64,000 nucleotides of DNA, from assembly GCA_028023455.1 (NCBI GenBank), contig JAQFVV010000276.1:496001-560000 (forward strand), given 5' to 3'. The translations under genes were made by a program, and so were the position numbers. Positions 1 through 11,561 of this stretch are shown piece after piece (the first letter of the stretch is position 1; every line of letters starts with the position of its first letter). The notes under the pieces are model-generated. The model was given only the letters and a program-made list of their open reading frames with translations. It had not been told where the DNA came from and ran no database searches. This DNA is from Epiperipatus broadwayi (lineage: Eukaryota; Onychophora; Udeonychophora; Euonychophora; Peripatidae).

Positions 1-364
1 TAAAGATGGTTTTCCTTTAACATTTATTTTTGATTTTACAGATAGTGTTGTAGAGGATATTTCTAGATTCTTTAATAATTTTTTAAAACAATTTGTTGAT
101 TTTGGTCAGTACACAGTTTCTTCTTCTTTTGAGGCTTTTGATAAGATTAATAATTTTAAAATGGAAAGTAATTGGGTATTTGGAAGTTTAGATATTGAAA
201 ATATGTATCAGTCTGTTAATAGGTTAAGCAGTATTGATGTTATTTTGTCTGTATTGATAAAGAAAAGTTCTTTATCAAAAAATAAAATTAAGGTAATTAA
301 AGATTTGCTTTTGTTGTTGGAAGATTCTATGTATTTTACTTATAAAGGTAATTTTTATATATCT
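1..364 (+). pseudogene. Penelope-like element reverse transcriptase fragment
   Basis: Seen: a frame open from the left edge of the window (codons from base 2) reads through the conserved RT block with SLDIENMYQSV, preceded by a stretch ending in SFEAFDKINN and followed by a lysine-rich segment and YFTYKGNFY. The first aspartate of an RT active site lies in SLDI. Known: Penelope-like RTs carry this S-[LF]-D-[IV]-x-x-[LM]-[FY] block followed by a FxYxxxFYxQ block before the glycine-rich motif. Here the protein-like reading stops at about base 364, just before that motif, where it abuts an oppositely oriented Gag-like fragment. The element must extend left of the window. It is a broken internal fragment and has no C-terminal GIY-YIG part here. 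Another RT class is unlikely given the block order. Confidence 0.72.
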
Positions 365-860
365 CTTCTCCAACTTTTGTTACCTAATTTTAGAGGTTTT
401 AACTTCAGCGTCTAAATCATTAAGCTTAACCTCTAATATTCCCTGTGTCTTATCTATTCGTTGACTTAACACATTCAATCTATGATCATATTTATCATCA
501 GATTCTCTTAATTTAACATCTAAATTGTATTTGAATTCTTCAAATCTTGCATTTGTGACATTTAATACAATTTTAAGCAAGTCTAGCTTATTATTGAATT
601 GTCCTGACTCTACTCTTATATTAATTTTCTGATATCTTATTTTAATTCTTTACATTGGACCTCAAACTTGTTATTCAATTCTTCTTTAAGTTCTTTATTT
701 TTTCTGTTTTGAATCTCAAATTTATTATTCATATCTCTATTTTGAATCTCATATTAATTATTTATTTCTTCCATCATTTTTCTTATCAATTTCCTGAATA
801 TCACTTTCAGGTCTTGTTAACGTTTTAGCACCATGACCTTCAATATCTGCTTATTTTTTA
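365..860 (-). pseudogene. Coiled-coil Gag-like fragment of an LTR element
   Basis: On the minus strand a 66-codon open frame (580 to 380) continues upstream, with stops and shifts, to about 860. The translation is charged and heptad-like, full of repeated phrases of the form NNKFEIQN, KELKEELNNKFE and FEEFKYNLDVK. Known: such Lys/Glu/Asn-rich coiled-coil repeats are typical of the N-terminal part of Gag polyproteins of some arthropod and other invertebrate LTR retrotransposons. I see no zinc knuckle, protease or RT attached. The fragment ends abruptly at about 365 against the PLE fragment, so one was inserted in, or recombined with, the other. An alternative is a coiled-coil host pseudogene; the Gag reading is an inference from the repeat style. 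Confidence 0.4.
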
Positions 861-1402
861 TAGAAAAAATAGTATGCTCTCTTTAATTAAAACAAATTAT
901 AAAAATACTTTAAATTATTTTATTTGATATAGAACATTCTTCATTCAATATTCCAGTTATCGACAGAACCTGAGAGAGAACGACAGTAATACCAAATTCA
1001 TTTTAAGTTTACAAAATATTTCTTCACTTACTATTCAAACAAATTCTTTTAAAATTTTTAGAATAAATTATAACTACTTATAAAATATTGTTAATGTATA
1101 CAAGATAGAACTTTATGTTCCTTTAAAGATCTATAAATGAGGCCCTGACCTCTCTGATTTTGATCTTTGATTTAGCTCTTAGTTGGTTTATGCATTTGTA
1201 ACAGAATAGATAGGCGTGTATTCTAACCTCTGTTATAGTCCCACTGGTTTGAGTGGTATTTGTAATAGAATAAATATGTTGGTCCATACAGTCATAGCTA
1301 ATTAATGATCACCATTTGTGACACAATAAAAATAATAAACTAAGGAAAAACAATCCTAATTTAATAATGTCCATGAATTGTTGCATCATTTGTAACAGTA
1401 TA
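861..1402. other. AT-rich non-coding stretch
   Basis: No credible coding frame or RNA gene. A loosely repeated phrase of the type 'catttgtaacagaataaa' recurs around 1190-1215, 1256-1275, 1312-1332 and 1388-1406 and continues past the SINE, suggesting an old degenerate tandem repeat. Confidence 0.4.
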
Positions 1403-1523
1403 AAAAAATAAACTAAACTAATCAAGCATCGGTAGCCTAGCTGCTAGCATAGCTGCCTTCAAAGCAATTGTCTTGGGTTTGCTTCCGGCCGACTCTTTGA
1501 TATATGAGAAAAAATAAACTAAA
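1403..1523 (+). mobile_element. tRNA-derived SINE with target-site duplication
   Basis: A GC-richer core at 1426-1495 has a tRNA-like A box (TAGCCTAGCTGCTAGCA) and a B-box-like GGGTTTGCTTCC, then an A-rich tail. It is flanked by a 15-bp direct repeat AAAAAATAAACTAAA (1403-1417 and 1509-1523), a typical LINE-mediated target-site duplication. It is alignable block by block to the tRNA-like SINE at 59163-59246 (same GCAT-GG start, CTGCCTT and CCGGCCGA blocks), so the two are diverged members of one family. It is too decayed for a functional tRNA: the acceptor stem is mostly unpaired. Pol III transcription from the internal promoter is the family rule; activity here is doubtful. Confidence 0.7.
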
Positions 1524-1794
1524 TTAAAATGAATATCAATCAATGAATAACAATCCAACACTTAAGTTGACAAAACAATGGTAATACTTTTTGTTATAAC
1601 TTCATAAATTACAATAGCATTTACAACAGATAGAAAAGTAATAAAATGTTACTTCAATCTATTCTAAAATGTAAGCATTATTTGCAATAGATCAAGCAAT
1701 AACCTAGATATCACTGTCTTATAAATAGCAGTATATGCCTATAATATATATCCCTTATAACAGAATGAAAATAATGACAAAGAATTTCACAGAT

Positions 1795-1905
1795 AAATTT
1801 TAATACATTAAAGATCAGCCTTTCCAAGCTATTGTGCATCACTTTTTACGAGTGTTAATAATAAATGAATACTTTCATTCCCAACATAAGATATAGTATT
1901 TATGA
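1795..1905 (+). repeat. Single-arm copy of the 2.1-2.35 kb palindrome sequence
   Basis: The segment beginning 'taatacattaaagatcagcc' and running through 'gagtgttaataataaatg' to 'acataagatatagtatt' is a close direct copy of the left arm and spacer of the palindrome at 2096-2352. It therefore represents the unit before or beside the inverted duplication. Confidence 0.8.
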
Positions 1906-2095
1906 AAAAATAAAATGAATCCACTTATTCTTTCCAACCCAAATGCTTATATATGGGCAAATCTTAAGTACTGGAGATGAAAGCATGAGGATAGACCACT
2001 CACTTTAAATTACTGTTTACGATGTTTGAATGAATGACGTCGACAAAATTATCTAGAATTTACTAAACATCATTCTCAAATGAAACTTAAACATA

Positions 2096-2352
2096 AGTAA
2101 ATAAGCATTTATTTTTATAGCACTATGTCTTATAAATTGTAATACATTAAAGATCAGCCTTTCCAAGCTATTGTGCATGCACTTTTTATGAGTGTTAATA
2201 ATAAATGAATACTTTCATTCTCAGCACAAGATATAGTATTCATTTATTATTAACACTCATATAAAGTGCATGCACAATAGCTTGGAAAGGCTGATCTTTA
2301 ATGTATTACAATTTATAAGACATAGTGCTATAAAAATAAACGCTTATTTACA
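2096..2352. repeat. Near-perfect 117-bp-arm palindrome (fold-back repeat)
   Basis: Left arm 2096-2212 and right arm 2236-2352 are reverse complements with only a handful of differences, separated by a 23-nt spacer (2213-2235). The arms contain the phrase 'ttccaagctattgtgcatgc'. A third copy in direct orientation lies 300 bp upstream at 1795-1905. No ORF and no clear terminal target duplication. It could be a small fold-back/MITE-type transposon or a local inverted duplication of the upstream unit; the dispersed third copy makes either possible. Confidence 0.85.
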
Positions 2353-2359
2353 TAAATTT

Positions 2360-3184
2360 TAATATTCGTTATGAATCACCACACTCTTTATCATAATACA
2401 AACTTGTATTAAAAGTCAAAGATTATTCATATTTTATTTAAACAAAATGATTCCTGGATTGATGAAATAATTATCTAAATATACCCTACAAGTTTACAAT
2501 GCCAATGATATTTATAAAATATATATCTAATTACAACTAAATTAAATAAAAGTACTGCTATTTCTATCTTGTTATTCCATTAATATCAATGTACTCTTAA
2601 GTTAATTATAATAGGATTAAATACTTAATTATAATACAAAATTAATTAACCCAACATATCTTTCCATTTTCACCAACTTAATATATTATAAAATAAAATT
2701 ATCTTATTACATAACCTTAAGATTTTCAATATCCAATCATAACAATATATAAAATAAATGATAGATTCCTATATAATGCTTATTCCAACAATTGATAAAT
2801 CCCATCAAATTTCTAGTCAGTTTATTAAAGCTAAGTTATTAAAACTTTAGACTATAACTGTCAAAGCATATAAAACATTGATAAAATTATTAAAGTCAAA
2901 TATCAATATTAAAATTGAATATTTAAACTAAATTTCCTATGTGCACTAATGAACGTTAAATATAATTAAAGCAAATCAATCTAATTTGAAATAGAATAAA
3001 ATATATTACTATTATCAGCTTTATAACTGAATAAGATTACAAACATTATAATTGTATTAACTCACTGTAATATGGGTATTTTAATCAATATAAAACTAAA
3101 ATAAAATATTTGAACATTTCATTGCAAGTGCCTTCACTCATCGTTAATAATTATCATATTTGCACTTTATCAATTATCAAATCA

Positions 3185-3224
<40 letters not shown>

Positions 3225-5490
3225 CTTATTACTAACAAAATAATTGCAATAATCTTCCAATTTCTTACTAAATATTTAAAATGTCAAATCAATTAATTTA
3301 TTGTTGTATGAGATCTATAACTGGTCAGATAATAAGCATTAAATTCAATATAAAGAAAATGATATGTAATTACACTTTCTTACTCAGTCTGTGTTTTTGA
3401 TGTCTGAATTATTTTTATAACTCTTTCTAATTAATTATGTTGTAAAATCAATTAGTAAATATTGTCTCATCCAAATATGATTAACTAATAAAGTTGCATT
3501 GTAAAAATTGAATGACAACCAAGCAAGTTTATTTGTTTTAAATTAATTCGAAATTTATTAATAAATTGATATAAATTAAAATCATATATATATATACACA
3601 CAATCCAATTATGCTTTAAGCAATAGATTTTCAATTGGCATTAAAATTATATTTAAACAGGTGATTGCACACCAATCTCCATTGATTAGATATTAAATAA
3701 AAACACATTTTTTTTTGTAATAGATAAAAAATGGCATTAAATGTTTTTTTAAATATAAGAGACTTCAAAATATATCTTTTTTCTATACTTCATATAAAAA
3801 TATAGTCAATCAAAATACATATATAAAAAGGAATCTACTTATTTGCTAATATAAATTTAAGAGAACAGAATAAAATAAATACTTATTATGATATAATATT
3901 TTTAAACTCCTGATATAAGTGACATACCTGAAGTTGATTTATAATCAATAAATAAAAAATGAATATTTTAAATTAAAATAATAATTACTATGCTGCAAGA
4001 TGTAAATTCAAATGTAGGAAGATGTAGCTTTCTTACATTTAGATATGTAAATAGAGAACTATTTGACCTAAAATTATACTATCTGTCAATAAATACTAAA
4101 CATTTGAAGAGAAGCAAAAAAGCAATGATAAATATAAGCAAATGGCCTGAGTAATAGTCTTTAAATAAGGCATTTTAAAAATAGTCAGTACCATTGTTCT
4201 AGTCTTTTTTTTAAAATTACTATCTGATATTTTGCTATTCCATAGAAAGTACAAATATTATGAAAATCTATAAGATTCAAGCATATTCTATTAATTCCAA
4301 TATTTTTCAAATATTTAAATTATATTTTATTTAGAAGATATTTGGTCTGTATAAGGTTATAAGTGTGGACACATTAATTTACATACATGACCATACAATG
4401 TAGATATCCTTTATTTAGCAAATAATCAATTTATAAAACATTACAAGTGAACAGATGCTAGATTGATTTATTATAATACTATGAAAATTAAACCGATTTA
4501 TTTCATGTATAAATAATACATCAAGATAATAAAATTATATCAGTAGATGAATATAATCTTTATGTGCATTTCATGTTGTTAGTTTTTAGACTTTATCATT
4601 GGAATGAAGGGGATTTTTGTTTTTACATCATTATTCTGATGGTTTTTTTAAATGCTATGAATTAATTTTTATATTTCCATAAGCTGTTACATCTTATAGG
4701 GTCAATGATTCTGTCTAGTCTTCAGATGAACATTATTTCCTTCAGCCCATTATTTTATCTATTTTTCAATCATATACTTTTAAAAATAAATTTAAAAATT
4801 ATAAGCAGGAACTTAGATTTACTTTTATTGAAGCCAAAGTAGAGAGAGAGCATTTAATCTGCTTGGTTCTATTGGTAAACTTTTTTATTGATGCAAAAGA
4901 AACTATAGCTATGCTATATATTAACTTTGGAATCAATTATAGCCAGCATTTCATAAATAAAAATCTTATTACACAATAATGGCAAATAAAAAATAATAAT
5001 TTATAATTCTTACATATAACAAACAATTACGTTTTAAAGATACAAATAAAATCCTTTCTCTCAAACATAAATTAAATAATTAAGACTACAATTTTTTTAC
5101 TGCAATGGAAATAAACTGTTTACACATATTTTTCAAATATAATATTATACAATAAAATGACAAATATATTAGAGACATTAAACATTTAATTTTATTGTTT
5201 ATAATCTAATATGGTGAATGCAGTAACAAAAATATATAATAAAGAATAATTGTTTTATCCAAATTATATGTTTTATTATTCATATATCCACTTTAAAATG
5301 AATAAAGTGAATTTACAACATTATACAATATAATTAATAATAAACATTTTTATATCAATATTATCATTGTCATAACAACACAGATTTATGCTTCATAGAT
5401 TAGGATATCCACCATCAAAATCAAACAAGAAAGATAAAAAAATTATGACTGACATTTTATCCACATACTGAAACTCATCTCAAATTCCAG
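2360..5490. other. AT-rich non-coding stretch with a (TA)n tract
   Basis: Stops are dense in all frames and no coding or RNA signature is visible. It contains a (TA)n microsatellite at about 3187-3223 and a shorter one near 3585-3596. Nothing else could be supported. Confidence 0.5.
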
Positions 5491-5493
5491 TAG

Positions 5494-5499
5494 GTACAG

Positions 5500-5586
<87 letters not shown>

Positions 5587-5590
5587 ATCA
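5494..5590. repeat. Compound (TA)n/(CA)n/(TG)n microsatellite
   Basis: Alternating TA runs interrupted by a short CACA and ending in a GT run (about 5565-5587). The purine-pyrimidine alternation is uninterrupted for nearly 90 bases. No gene is associated. Confidence 0.95.
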
Positions 5591-7240
5591 CTTTAATGTC
5601 TTTATTAAGACTGTAACATGATTAAAAAAGACTTATATATCAGGAATAATAAGATGTGCTTAGGAAAATTATGGATAAAAAATTACAAATATATATTTTT
5701 GATAGCAAATATTTTTTTTTCCTTTAGTTTCTGAAGATTTAAATCAGTAGATAAAGTGAGCTAATGAGGATTTCTTTGGAAAACTATTACCTTACATGGA
5801 CATAACAATTTGTACTAATTAACTTTATTTATCAACTTGTCCATTGCACTTTGTTTAGTGCATATTTTATTTATGTTTTAGAGTCTTGAATAATTGGTAA
5901 AAAAATATGAAAATAATACTGATGTAGGTGCAGTTTATTGAACAAACATTTGGATGATGTCTGAATGATATCAAAATTATTGATTCTATTATGTTTGCTA
6001 ATAAAGTCCTAGAAGATAAAGAAAATATCGTCAACAAAGTATATATCATCAATATTTGATTAAATTATGCCACAAGTACACGAAAAGTTATACACATAAA
6101 ATGGCTCTAAAGGATGTGAATGTATTATGAGTTTTTTAAATAATATTACTATGATTATTAAAAAGTGTTTGTCTACTAAGACCAAAAAATATTCAGATAA
6201 AACTGATTTAAAACTTTTATATTCATATATATTATCTCTCTACAAACATCTTATATTAAATTTCCAAAGAATGGAGAGTAATAAATTAATAGAATCAAAA
6301 ATAATTTATTATGAACCTTACAAATACAATAATCTTCTTCATAGAAGCATACAAGGTCTTATAAACAAACCTTTTTAAAAATAAAATTTAGTAATATGTA
6401 TAATTAAAAATATATCTGCTTAGTAAAATAAATTCGAAAACGCATAAAATTAGAAATTTTAAAAGAAAAATTCACGCTTTACATTTAAACAATTAAAAAC
6501 ACATAAAAAACAGTTAGAATTTAATATGTAATTAACAACAGCTACTATTAATTATTAATTTTTTTTTTACATTACGTAATAGCTAATGGTATTAAAATTT
6601 AAAGTTTAAATTTAAAGATTATTAGTGAATGTGGTTTAATATATAGTAAGACAGATATAACGTATAAGAGTAAATATATAATTTTTTTAATTCATGTTTC
6701 ATAAAGAAAAACAATATATAAAGAAAAAATTCAAATCAATTTATAACTAAAGAAATGATCAATATTCTAAATGAAATAAATAATATTATAAGAACATTAG
6801 AAAGGAACAACATTCTCCATTACTAAGCTATTTGCTTTTAAATAACTTAAGGGCGTACCAATTAAGCAAATGTCCAATTGTCTCACTATTATGATTATAT
6901 TATTGCCAAGAATCAGTTTTTCCTACATCCTTTGCATTATAAGTTGTTTTTATTAATCTGAATCAAGGAACAAGAAAGAAGCTAAATATCATAAATCTTT
7001 TGCGAAAACCAAGTAGATGTAAAATAGAAAAAGTGAGTTATCCAAAAAATTTTTTTTCACTTTAAATCAAAAACCAAGAAAAGGGTTATTCAACAAAATT
7101 AATGTCTAAGTATAAATATATAATATATATATATATATATAGTAAAAGATGTGATATGTTGGACTATTTCCATCATTTATGAGTGAATGCTGAATGTATA
7201 GAAAATTTTAAACTTTATTTAAACTTTCCAAATACAAACA
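5591..7240. other. AT-rich non-coding stretch
   Basis: A (TA)n tract at about 7119-7141. One 83-codon frame at 6127-6378 has no recognisable motif and a composition (Lys/Ile/Asn/Leu) that AT-rich DNA produces by chance, so I do not call it a gene. Confidence 0.5.
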
Positions 7241-7285
7241 ACTTGTTAGTAATAACACACAAATAGATAATACAGATTAGTAATT

Positions 7286-7330
7286 ACACAACGTTTCGAG
7301 TAGTATTATTCTCTACTCTTCTTCAGGTGT
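7286..7330 (-). ncRNA. Hammerhead-ribozyme-like fold (minimal type I)
   Basis: On the minus strand: stem I ACAC (7330-7327) pairs with GTGT (7289-7286). The core reads CTGAAGA (7326-7320) with one extra A before stem II. Stem II is GAGTAG/CTACTC (7318-7313 with 7303-7298), six perfect pairs. Then come GAA (7297-7295), a palindromic stem III ACGT (7294-7291) and the unpaired T (7290) after which cleavage would occur. All invariant hammerhead core bases are present. Known: short type I hammerheads with tiny palindromic stem III, active mainly as dimers, occur in Penelope-like elements and related retroelements. Activity is not shown by sequence alone. Confidence 0.6.
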
Positions 7331-7349
7331 TGCTGGCCTATATGCACAG

Positions 7350-7440
7350 TGACAAAATTCGCTTAGAAGTTGAACTCGCACCTTTAGATTCGTGAATATT
7401 GATTTAAGGCAAACGCTCTACCAACTGAGCTATTCTGTCA
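7350..7440 (-). ncRNA. tRNA-like head (Phe/Lys-like D arm), SINE promoter
   Basis: Read on the minus strand from 7440: a 7-nt acceptor strand TGACAGA can pair with TTTGTCA at 7356-7350 (one G-U), followed by the textbook A box TAGCTCAGTTGGTAGAGC and later a B-box-like GAGTTCAACTTC. An anticodon-arm remnant (TCTAAAGG) resembles tRNA-Phe, but the anticodon stem is disrupted by extra bases, so this is not a normal tRNA gene. Known: such heads serve as internal Pol III promoters in SINEs. The downstream sequence runs straight into the hammerhead-like fold. Confidence 0.7.
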
Positions 7441-7559
7441 ACTTCTAAGTGAATACTGTCACTGTGCATATAGGCCAGCAACACCTAAAGAAGAGTGGAA
7501 AATAATACTACTCGAAACGGTGTGTAATTACTAACCTGTATTGTCTATATTGTTATATA

Positions 7560-8880
7560 TCTTATTTTAGAAATAAAAGTGTCAATGTATATTATTACCA
7601 TCTCAAATAACTAAACCAACTCAATCAATAAAATAAAATCTAAAACTTTGAATGTATGAATTTAAATAATATAGACTTCTAAAAAAATGTAGTGTTTTTT
7701 ATGTATGTACTTACCTGACAATTTATCATATATTAATAATTCTAAACAATACCATTAATACTTCTCATGAAACATTATAAACATTAAATTAATTAATATA
7801 GTTTTATATTAAATGAGCATCATCTCTGAATAAGTACTATTAATACTTCCAAGGATAAATTACTGAATCAGAGAAATTTTAAGCTGTCTATAATATAGCA
7901 TTCTAAAATCGCCCAGCTCTTTACTATAAAAAACAAAAAACAAAGTTCTAGTAATAAAAATTAGATTGATGCAATATTTATGTAATTATAAGAGCAAAAA
8001 AAGTGACAAAATTCAGACTTTTTTAACATGAGAAGATATATTGTAGTTTGTGGAAATAAATAAGATCAATGTTCTTTTATATCTAAAACAACATTTATTC
8101 GGTATAACAATGTAACCATTATACAGTCCCATTTGTAATGTTGGGCTAAATCGTGATGAACATAAGGTACTCCCAATGAATGATAGTAGAACCACATAAT
8201 CTTACATAAACAAAGTAACAAGTGATGTAATAATAATTTATTTACAAGTATATTTATTAATTGATGTATAATTTTTTTTTATTTCAAATATTTATTAAAT
8301 AAGTACAATGTTTACAATGACAATTATGAATACATGATAAATTAAAAGGGGAAGGTAGAATTGCAAACATAAAGAAGGATTAGTATGTGTACCTGAAGAT
8401 AAATAAATGTAAGATAGCAATATTGTGGCATGATAAACATGTATACCTGGTATATTGTGAACACCCAAGTAGGCCAATTAATTTCACCCAACTCACCCAT
8501 TAATGTTCTTTAAGAGGAAAAAAGAGTTAAAATGCAGGATTAAAAAATCTTGGTTAATAAAACATTCTTCTCATGCCAATAATGTTAAAATGTACCATCT
8601 GCTGATTTATTTAATATATTATTTATGCTACTAATTTATTGGCCTTGACAAAAAGCATAGCATTAAAAGCCAGTTTAGCCTATAATTGTTCTCTTTAGTA
8701 CTTCATAATCTCTATCATATCTAAATTATTAATCAGATAATTAATTATGTTATAAATATTATCATGTACAAATATACACACATATGTAATGGATGAGAGT
8801 GAGTTAAAAATTATCTACAATCTGGCAGTAGAATTTATTTAAATCAACTTTCAGAAAAGACAAGTGCATCTCTTTCTCCT
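7560..8880. other. AT-rich non-coding stretch
   Basis: No convincing gene, RNA or repeat family member. Short minus frames of about 60 codons (8013-8195 and 8295-8477) have no recognisable motif. Confidence 0.4.
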
Positions 8881-8884
8881 GATT

Positions 8885-9830
8885 TAATCTTCTTGTTTTA
8901 CAATGTACTTTGTCCATCTGTTAAACATGCTTTTGTATTCATTCACTAAATAAGTTTTTGGTTGAACTATAAGTTATGAATGCCCCATTGTTTTCATATT
9001 TTCTTCAGATGTAAATCTCCATCCTTCTAAGATCTCTTTAATCAAACCAAACATGTTATGTAAGATAAGGCAAGATCTGAACTATAATGAGGTTTTTTGA
9101 AGATCTCAAAATAACGTTTTGGTGATTCTCAATAATACCAGAGTAAAGACATCCATTGTCATGTAACAACATACCAATCTTTGATAACAGTCCTCTGATT
9201 CTGTCCAAATTTCAGAATTTATTTCTTTAGTTGGCATATACTGCAGTGAGCACTGACAATTGTTAAATCTTTCTTTTTATAATGCCCCAATGCTGATTCT
9301 TGACAATTTTGAAAAACTGTAAGTATTAATATTACAGATTGGCTGTGTTTTGAATTTCATTTTGGTTTGCCTATGAGAATTTTTGTATTCCATACTCTGC
9401 TATTTACTTTCAGGCTTATAGTAATGAAGCCATACTTCATCATAAGTAAGTATTCACTTTAAGTAACTTTTATCTTCCTTACAATATTGTTTCAAATTTT
9501 ATTTGCTAATGTGTAAATGCTTATGTTAGTGACATTTATGAGATATTTAACTACCCATCTCATACAATCTTTTCAAAATCACATTTGCATGGATTACTGC
9601 AATGCAAAGCCATAGCTGATTTGCAAATTATTTGCCACATAAGGCACTGACACTTGTCTATCCAAGGAATAAGTTCACATGCATGCTCAATGTTGTCATC
9701 ACTTGTAGATATAGACAGGTATCTAGCTCTATTTCCTTAACTTCTTTATCATTTATAGTTACTTCTCCATAATGTGCACCAACAATTTGAAAATATCAGT
9801 AACAGACACATCATGTGATCACAAACAATG
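8885..9830 (-). pseudogene. Mariner-like (DD34D/SETMAR-type) transposase pseudogene
   Basis: Seen on the minus strand, across several frames. A block near 9456-9340 reads LTYDEVWLHYYKPESK, resembling the mariner LTxDETWVHHYDPESK block that holds the first catalytic Asp, followed by QSMEY and KMKFKTQP. A block at about 9105-9060 resembles HPPYSPDLAP. A C-terminal block at 8885-9050 reads GLIKEILEGWRFTSEEN, QPKTY and MFNRWTKYI, then a stop. Known: this order is that of mariner-family cut-and-paste transposases, which act in the nucleus on terminal inverted repeats. Multiple stops and frameshifts, plus loss of the residues after the last PDLA block, make it dead. The N-terminal DNA-binding part (toward 9830) is only faintly readable, and I could not find terminal inverted repeats. 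Confidence 0.72.
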
Positions 9831-10795
9831 AATCACTGCATACTGCTTTTATTTTGTGCTTATCATAAGTAAGGCCTCCAGTTTTTATCATACATTTATA
9901 CTGATGTAATGTGTTCAAAAATTGCACACTAGTAATTGAGAAGAGAGAAACCTCATATGAGAAAGACTGGTAAGATAGTGTAGTCAATAGAAGTTTAATA
10001 TGACCTGTAGTGTAAATAATTTTTGGCTCATCATTATTGCATAAATATTTATAGCCAATTTTATTAACTAATATTTTGTAGAAAAAAAAATTATGTTCCA
10101 ACATGATTTAATTTTTTAATTTGCACACTTATGTTAGGTTAATTGCTGCACATGTAAATGAGAAGATATAAGGTTAAAAAAGAGTAACAGCTTTTACAAA
10201 TATTATTTTATTCATCAAGAACATTTGGAATTTTAATCAATATCATCTGTGTATGGTGGATATCAAAATCATGAGAGTCAGTATTGTTATGCAACTACTT
10301 ACCAACATGTAAGTTAGGTACTGTGTATATATTATAAATGTTATGTTAAATATGTATATTTAATTCAGCAATTAAAGTTTTTGTAATTATTTTTATGTGG
10401 TCAATGGATGTTTACATCTCTAACATACTTAATAAGTCAATGTTGTAACCAAAACATATTTAGTATGAGAAAACTAATCTTTTAATTTTACAGTAAATAG
10501 TAGTTAATGCTAATAAAGTTTATATTTTCACTAGAAAAAAGCTAAAATACACTAATCACAATAGATTCAAAACATTGCACACTTCTACTCAGTTTTTCAA
10601 ATCAATTAAATAAGTTAGGAAATTCATTATTAAAACTGAAATAAGGCTAAAAATAGCAGTCAGGTTCCAATTAATTGTTTAATAATTATATTTAAGTTCG
10701 CCTTAGTGAAACTAAGAAATCCTATAAAAAGGGGTTTAAAAAAGTTACTAATATATGATAAAGTGAAGAATGTATCAGCCAAATGACTATCATGA
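9831..10795. other. AT-rich stretch, possibly transposon flank
   Basis: A 97-codon minus frame (10104-9811) overlaps the upstream end of the mariner remnant and could include its N-terminus, but no helix-turn-helix is recognisable. The rest shows nothing supportable. Confidence 0.3.
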
Positions 10796-10990
10796 ATATT
10801 AATATTTTTTATTAGTCATTCATTATCCAATAATAAATAATATGTCTTAAGTTTAATGTTTACTACACCACTCCCACACAGCTTTCTATTCATTTTTCAA
10901 ACCTTGAGGAGGAGTATAATTATAAACATATGACCAAAGACATATAAAAAAGATATGTGATTCCCAAAATACCTTGTATGAGAGTGATGT
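10796..10990 (+). repeat. Dispersed repeat family B, copy 1
   Basis: Alignable to 42745-42985 and 43163-43425. Shared landmarks in order: 'attatccaataata', 'actacaccactccca', 'ataaacatatgaccaaagac', and 'gat(c)cccaa-at'. Non-coding. Family B copies at 42.9 and 43.35 kb continue into a second module that also belongs to family A SINEs; here the copy ends before that module. Confidence 0.7.
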
Positions 10991-11561
10991 ATTGAAAATT
11001 ACACTAAAGAAAGATTATCATAGATTATTAACAACTATAAACAATATTGCTAACATACAATTTTTTAATTTGCATTGTGATCAATATAAAAAGTCGAATA
11101 TCAAATAATCAGAAACAAATTTAATCATGGCAAACCACAATATTTATGGCATAAAAGGTGTCAAATTTTCATTTACATAACAGTATAATTTCAAAAAAGT
11201 TACAAAATAAGTTTGAAACATTCAACTGAAGATAGTTGGAACAATATAATTGGAAATATTTTCATTGTATTCCCTCCCCCAATGCAAAATTGGTTTATAC
11301 AGCTTAATGGAATCAGAATATATAAGAGCAATATATATATAGAATTTGTCTGACGGTTTGTAATGATGGTATATTATAAATGATGGAAATAGTCTAACAT
11401 ATCACATCTTATAATATATATAGAATTGCAAAAAACTTGGTCAGGCGATTTAAATATGACTTTTTAAAAAAGTACAGACGACAATTACCTTTTTTCAAAA
11501 GATTTAAACCTTTTTGATTCAGCTAACTAGAAAATTCTAATAAAAATACATATGTATTATA
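10991..11561. other. AT-rich non-coding stretch
   Basis: Nothing supportable. The phrase around 11345-11415 ('taatgatggtatattataaatgatggaaatagtc...') loosely echoes 7140-7185 in inverse orientation. Confidence 0.35.

Larger units (their letters stand above)
7262..7549. repeat. Palindrome with tRNA-like centre and hammerhead arms
   Basis: Left arm 7262-7373 and right arm 7438-7549 are reverse complements, with scattered substitutions, around a 64-nt centre. The minus-strand reading of the left half gives a tRNA-like head (7440-7350) followed by a hammerhead-like fold (7330-7286). The plus-strand reading of the right arm gives the degenerate partner of the same hammerhead (7471-7531), with one core G changed to A and stem III lost. 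The better conserved left arm plus the centre looks like the parental SINE-like element; the right arm looks like an inverted partial copy of its body. Confidence 0.85.

Noticed and set aside
6127-6378. 83-codon plus frame
   Set aside because: Composition matches AT-rich chance frames; no homology-like motif, splice site or promoter.
7350-7440. Functional tRNA-Phe gene
   Set aside because: The anticodon arm is disrupted by about a dozen extra bases and the T arm is poorly paired.
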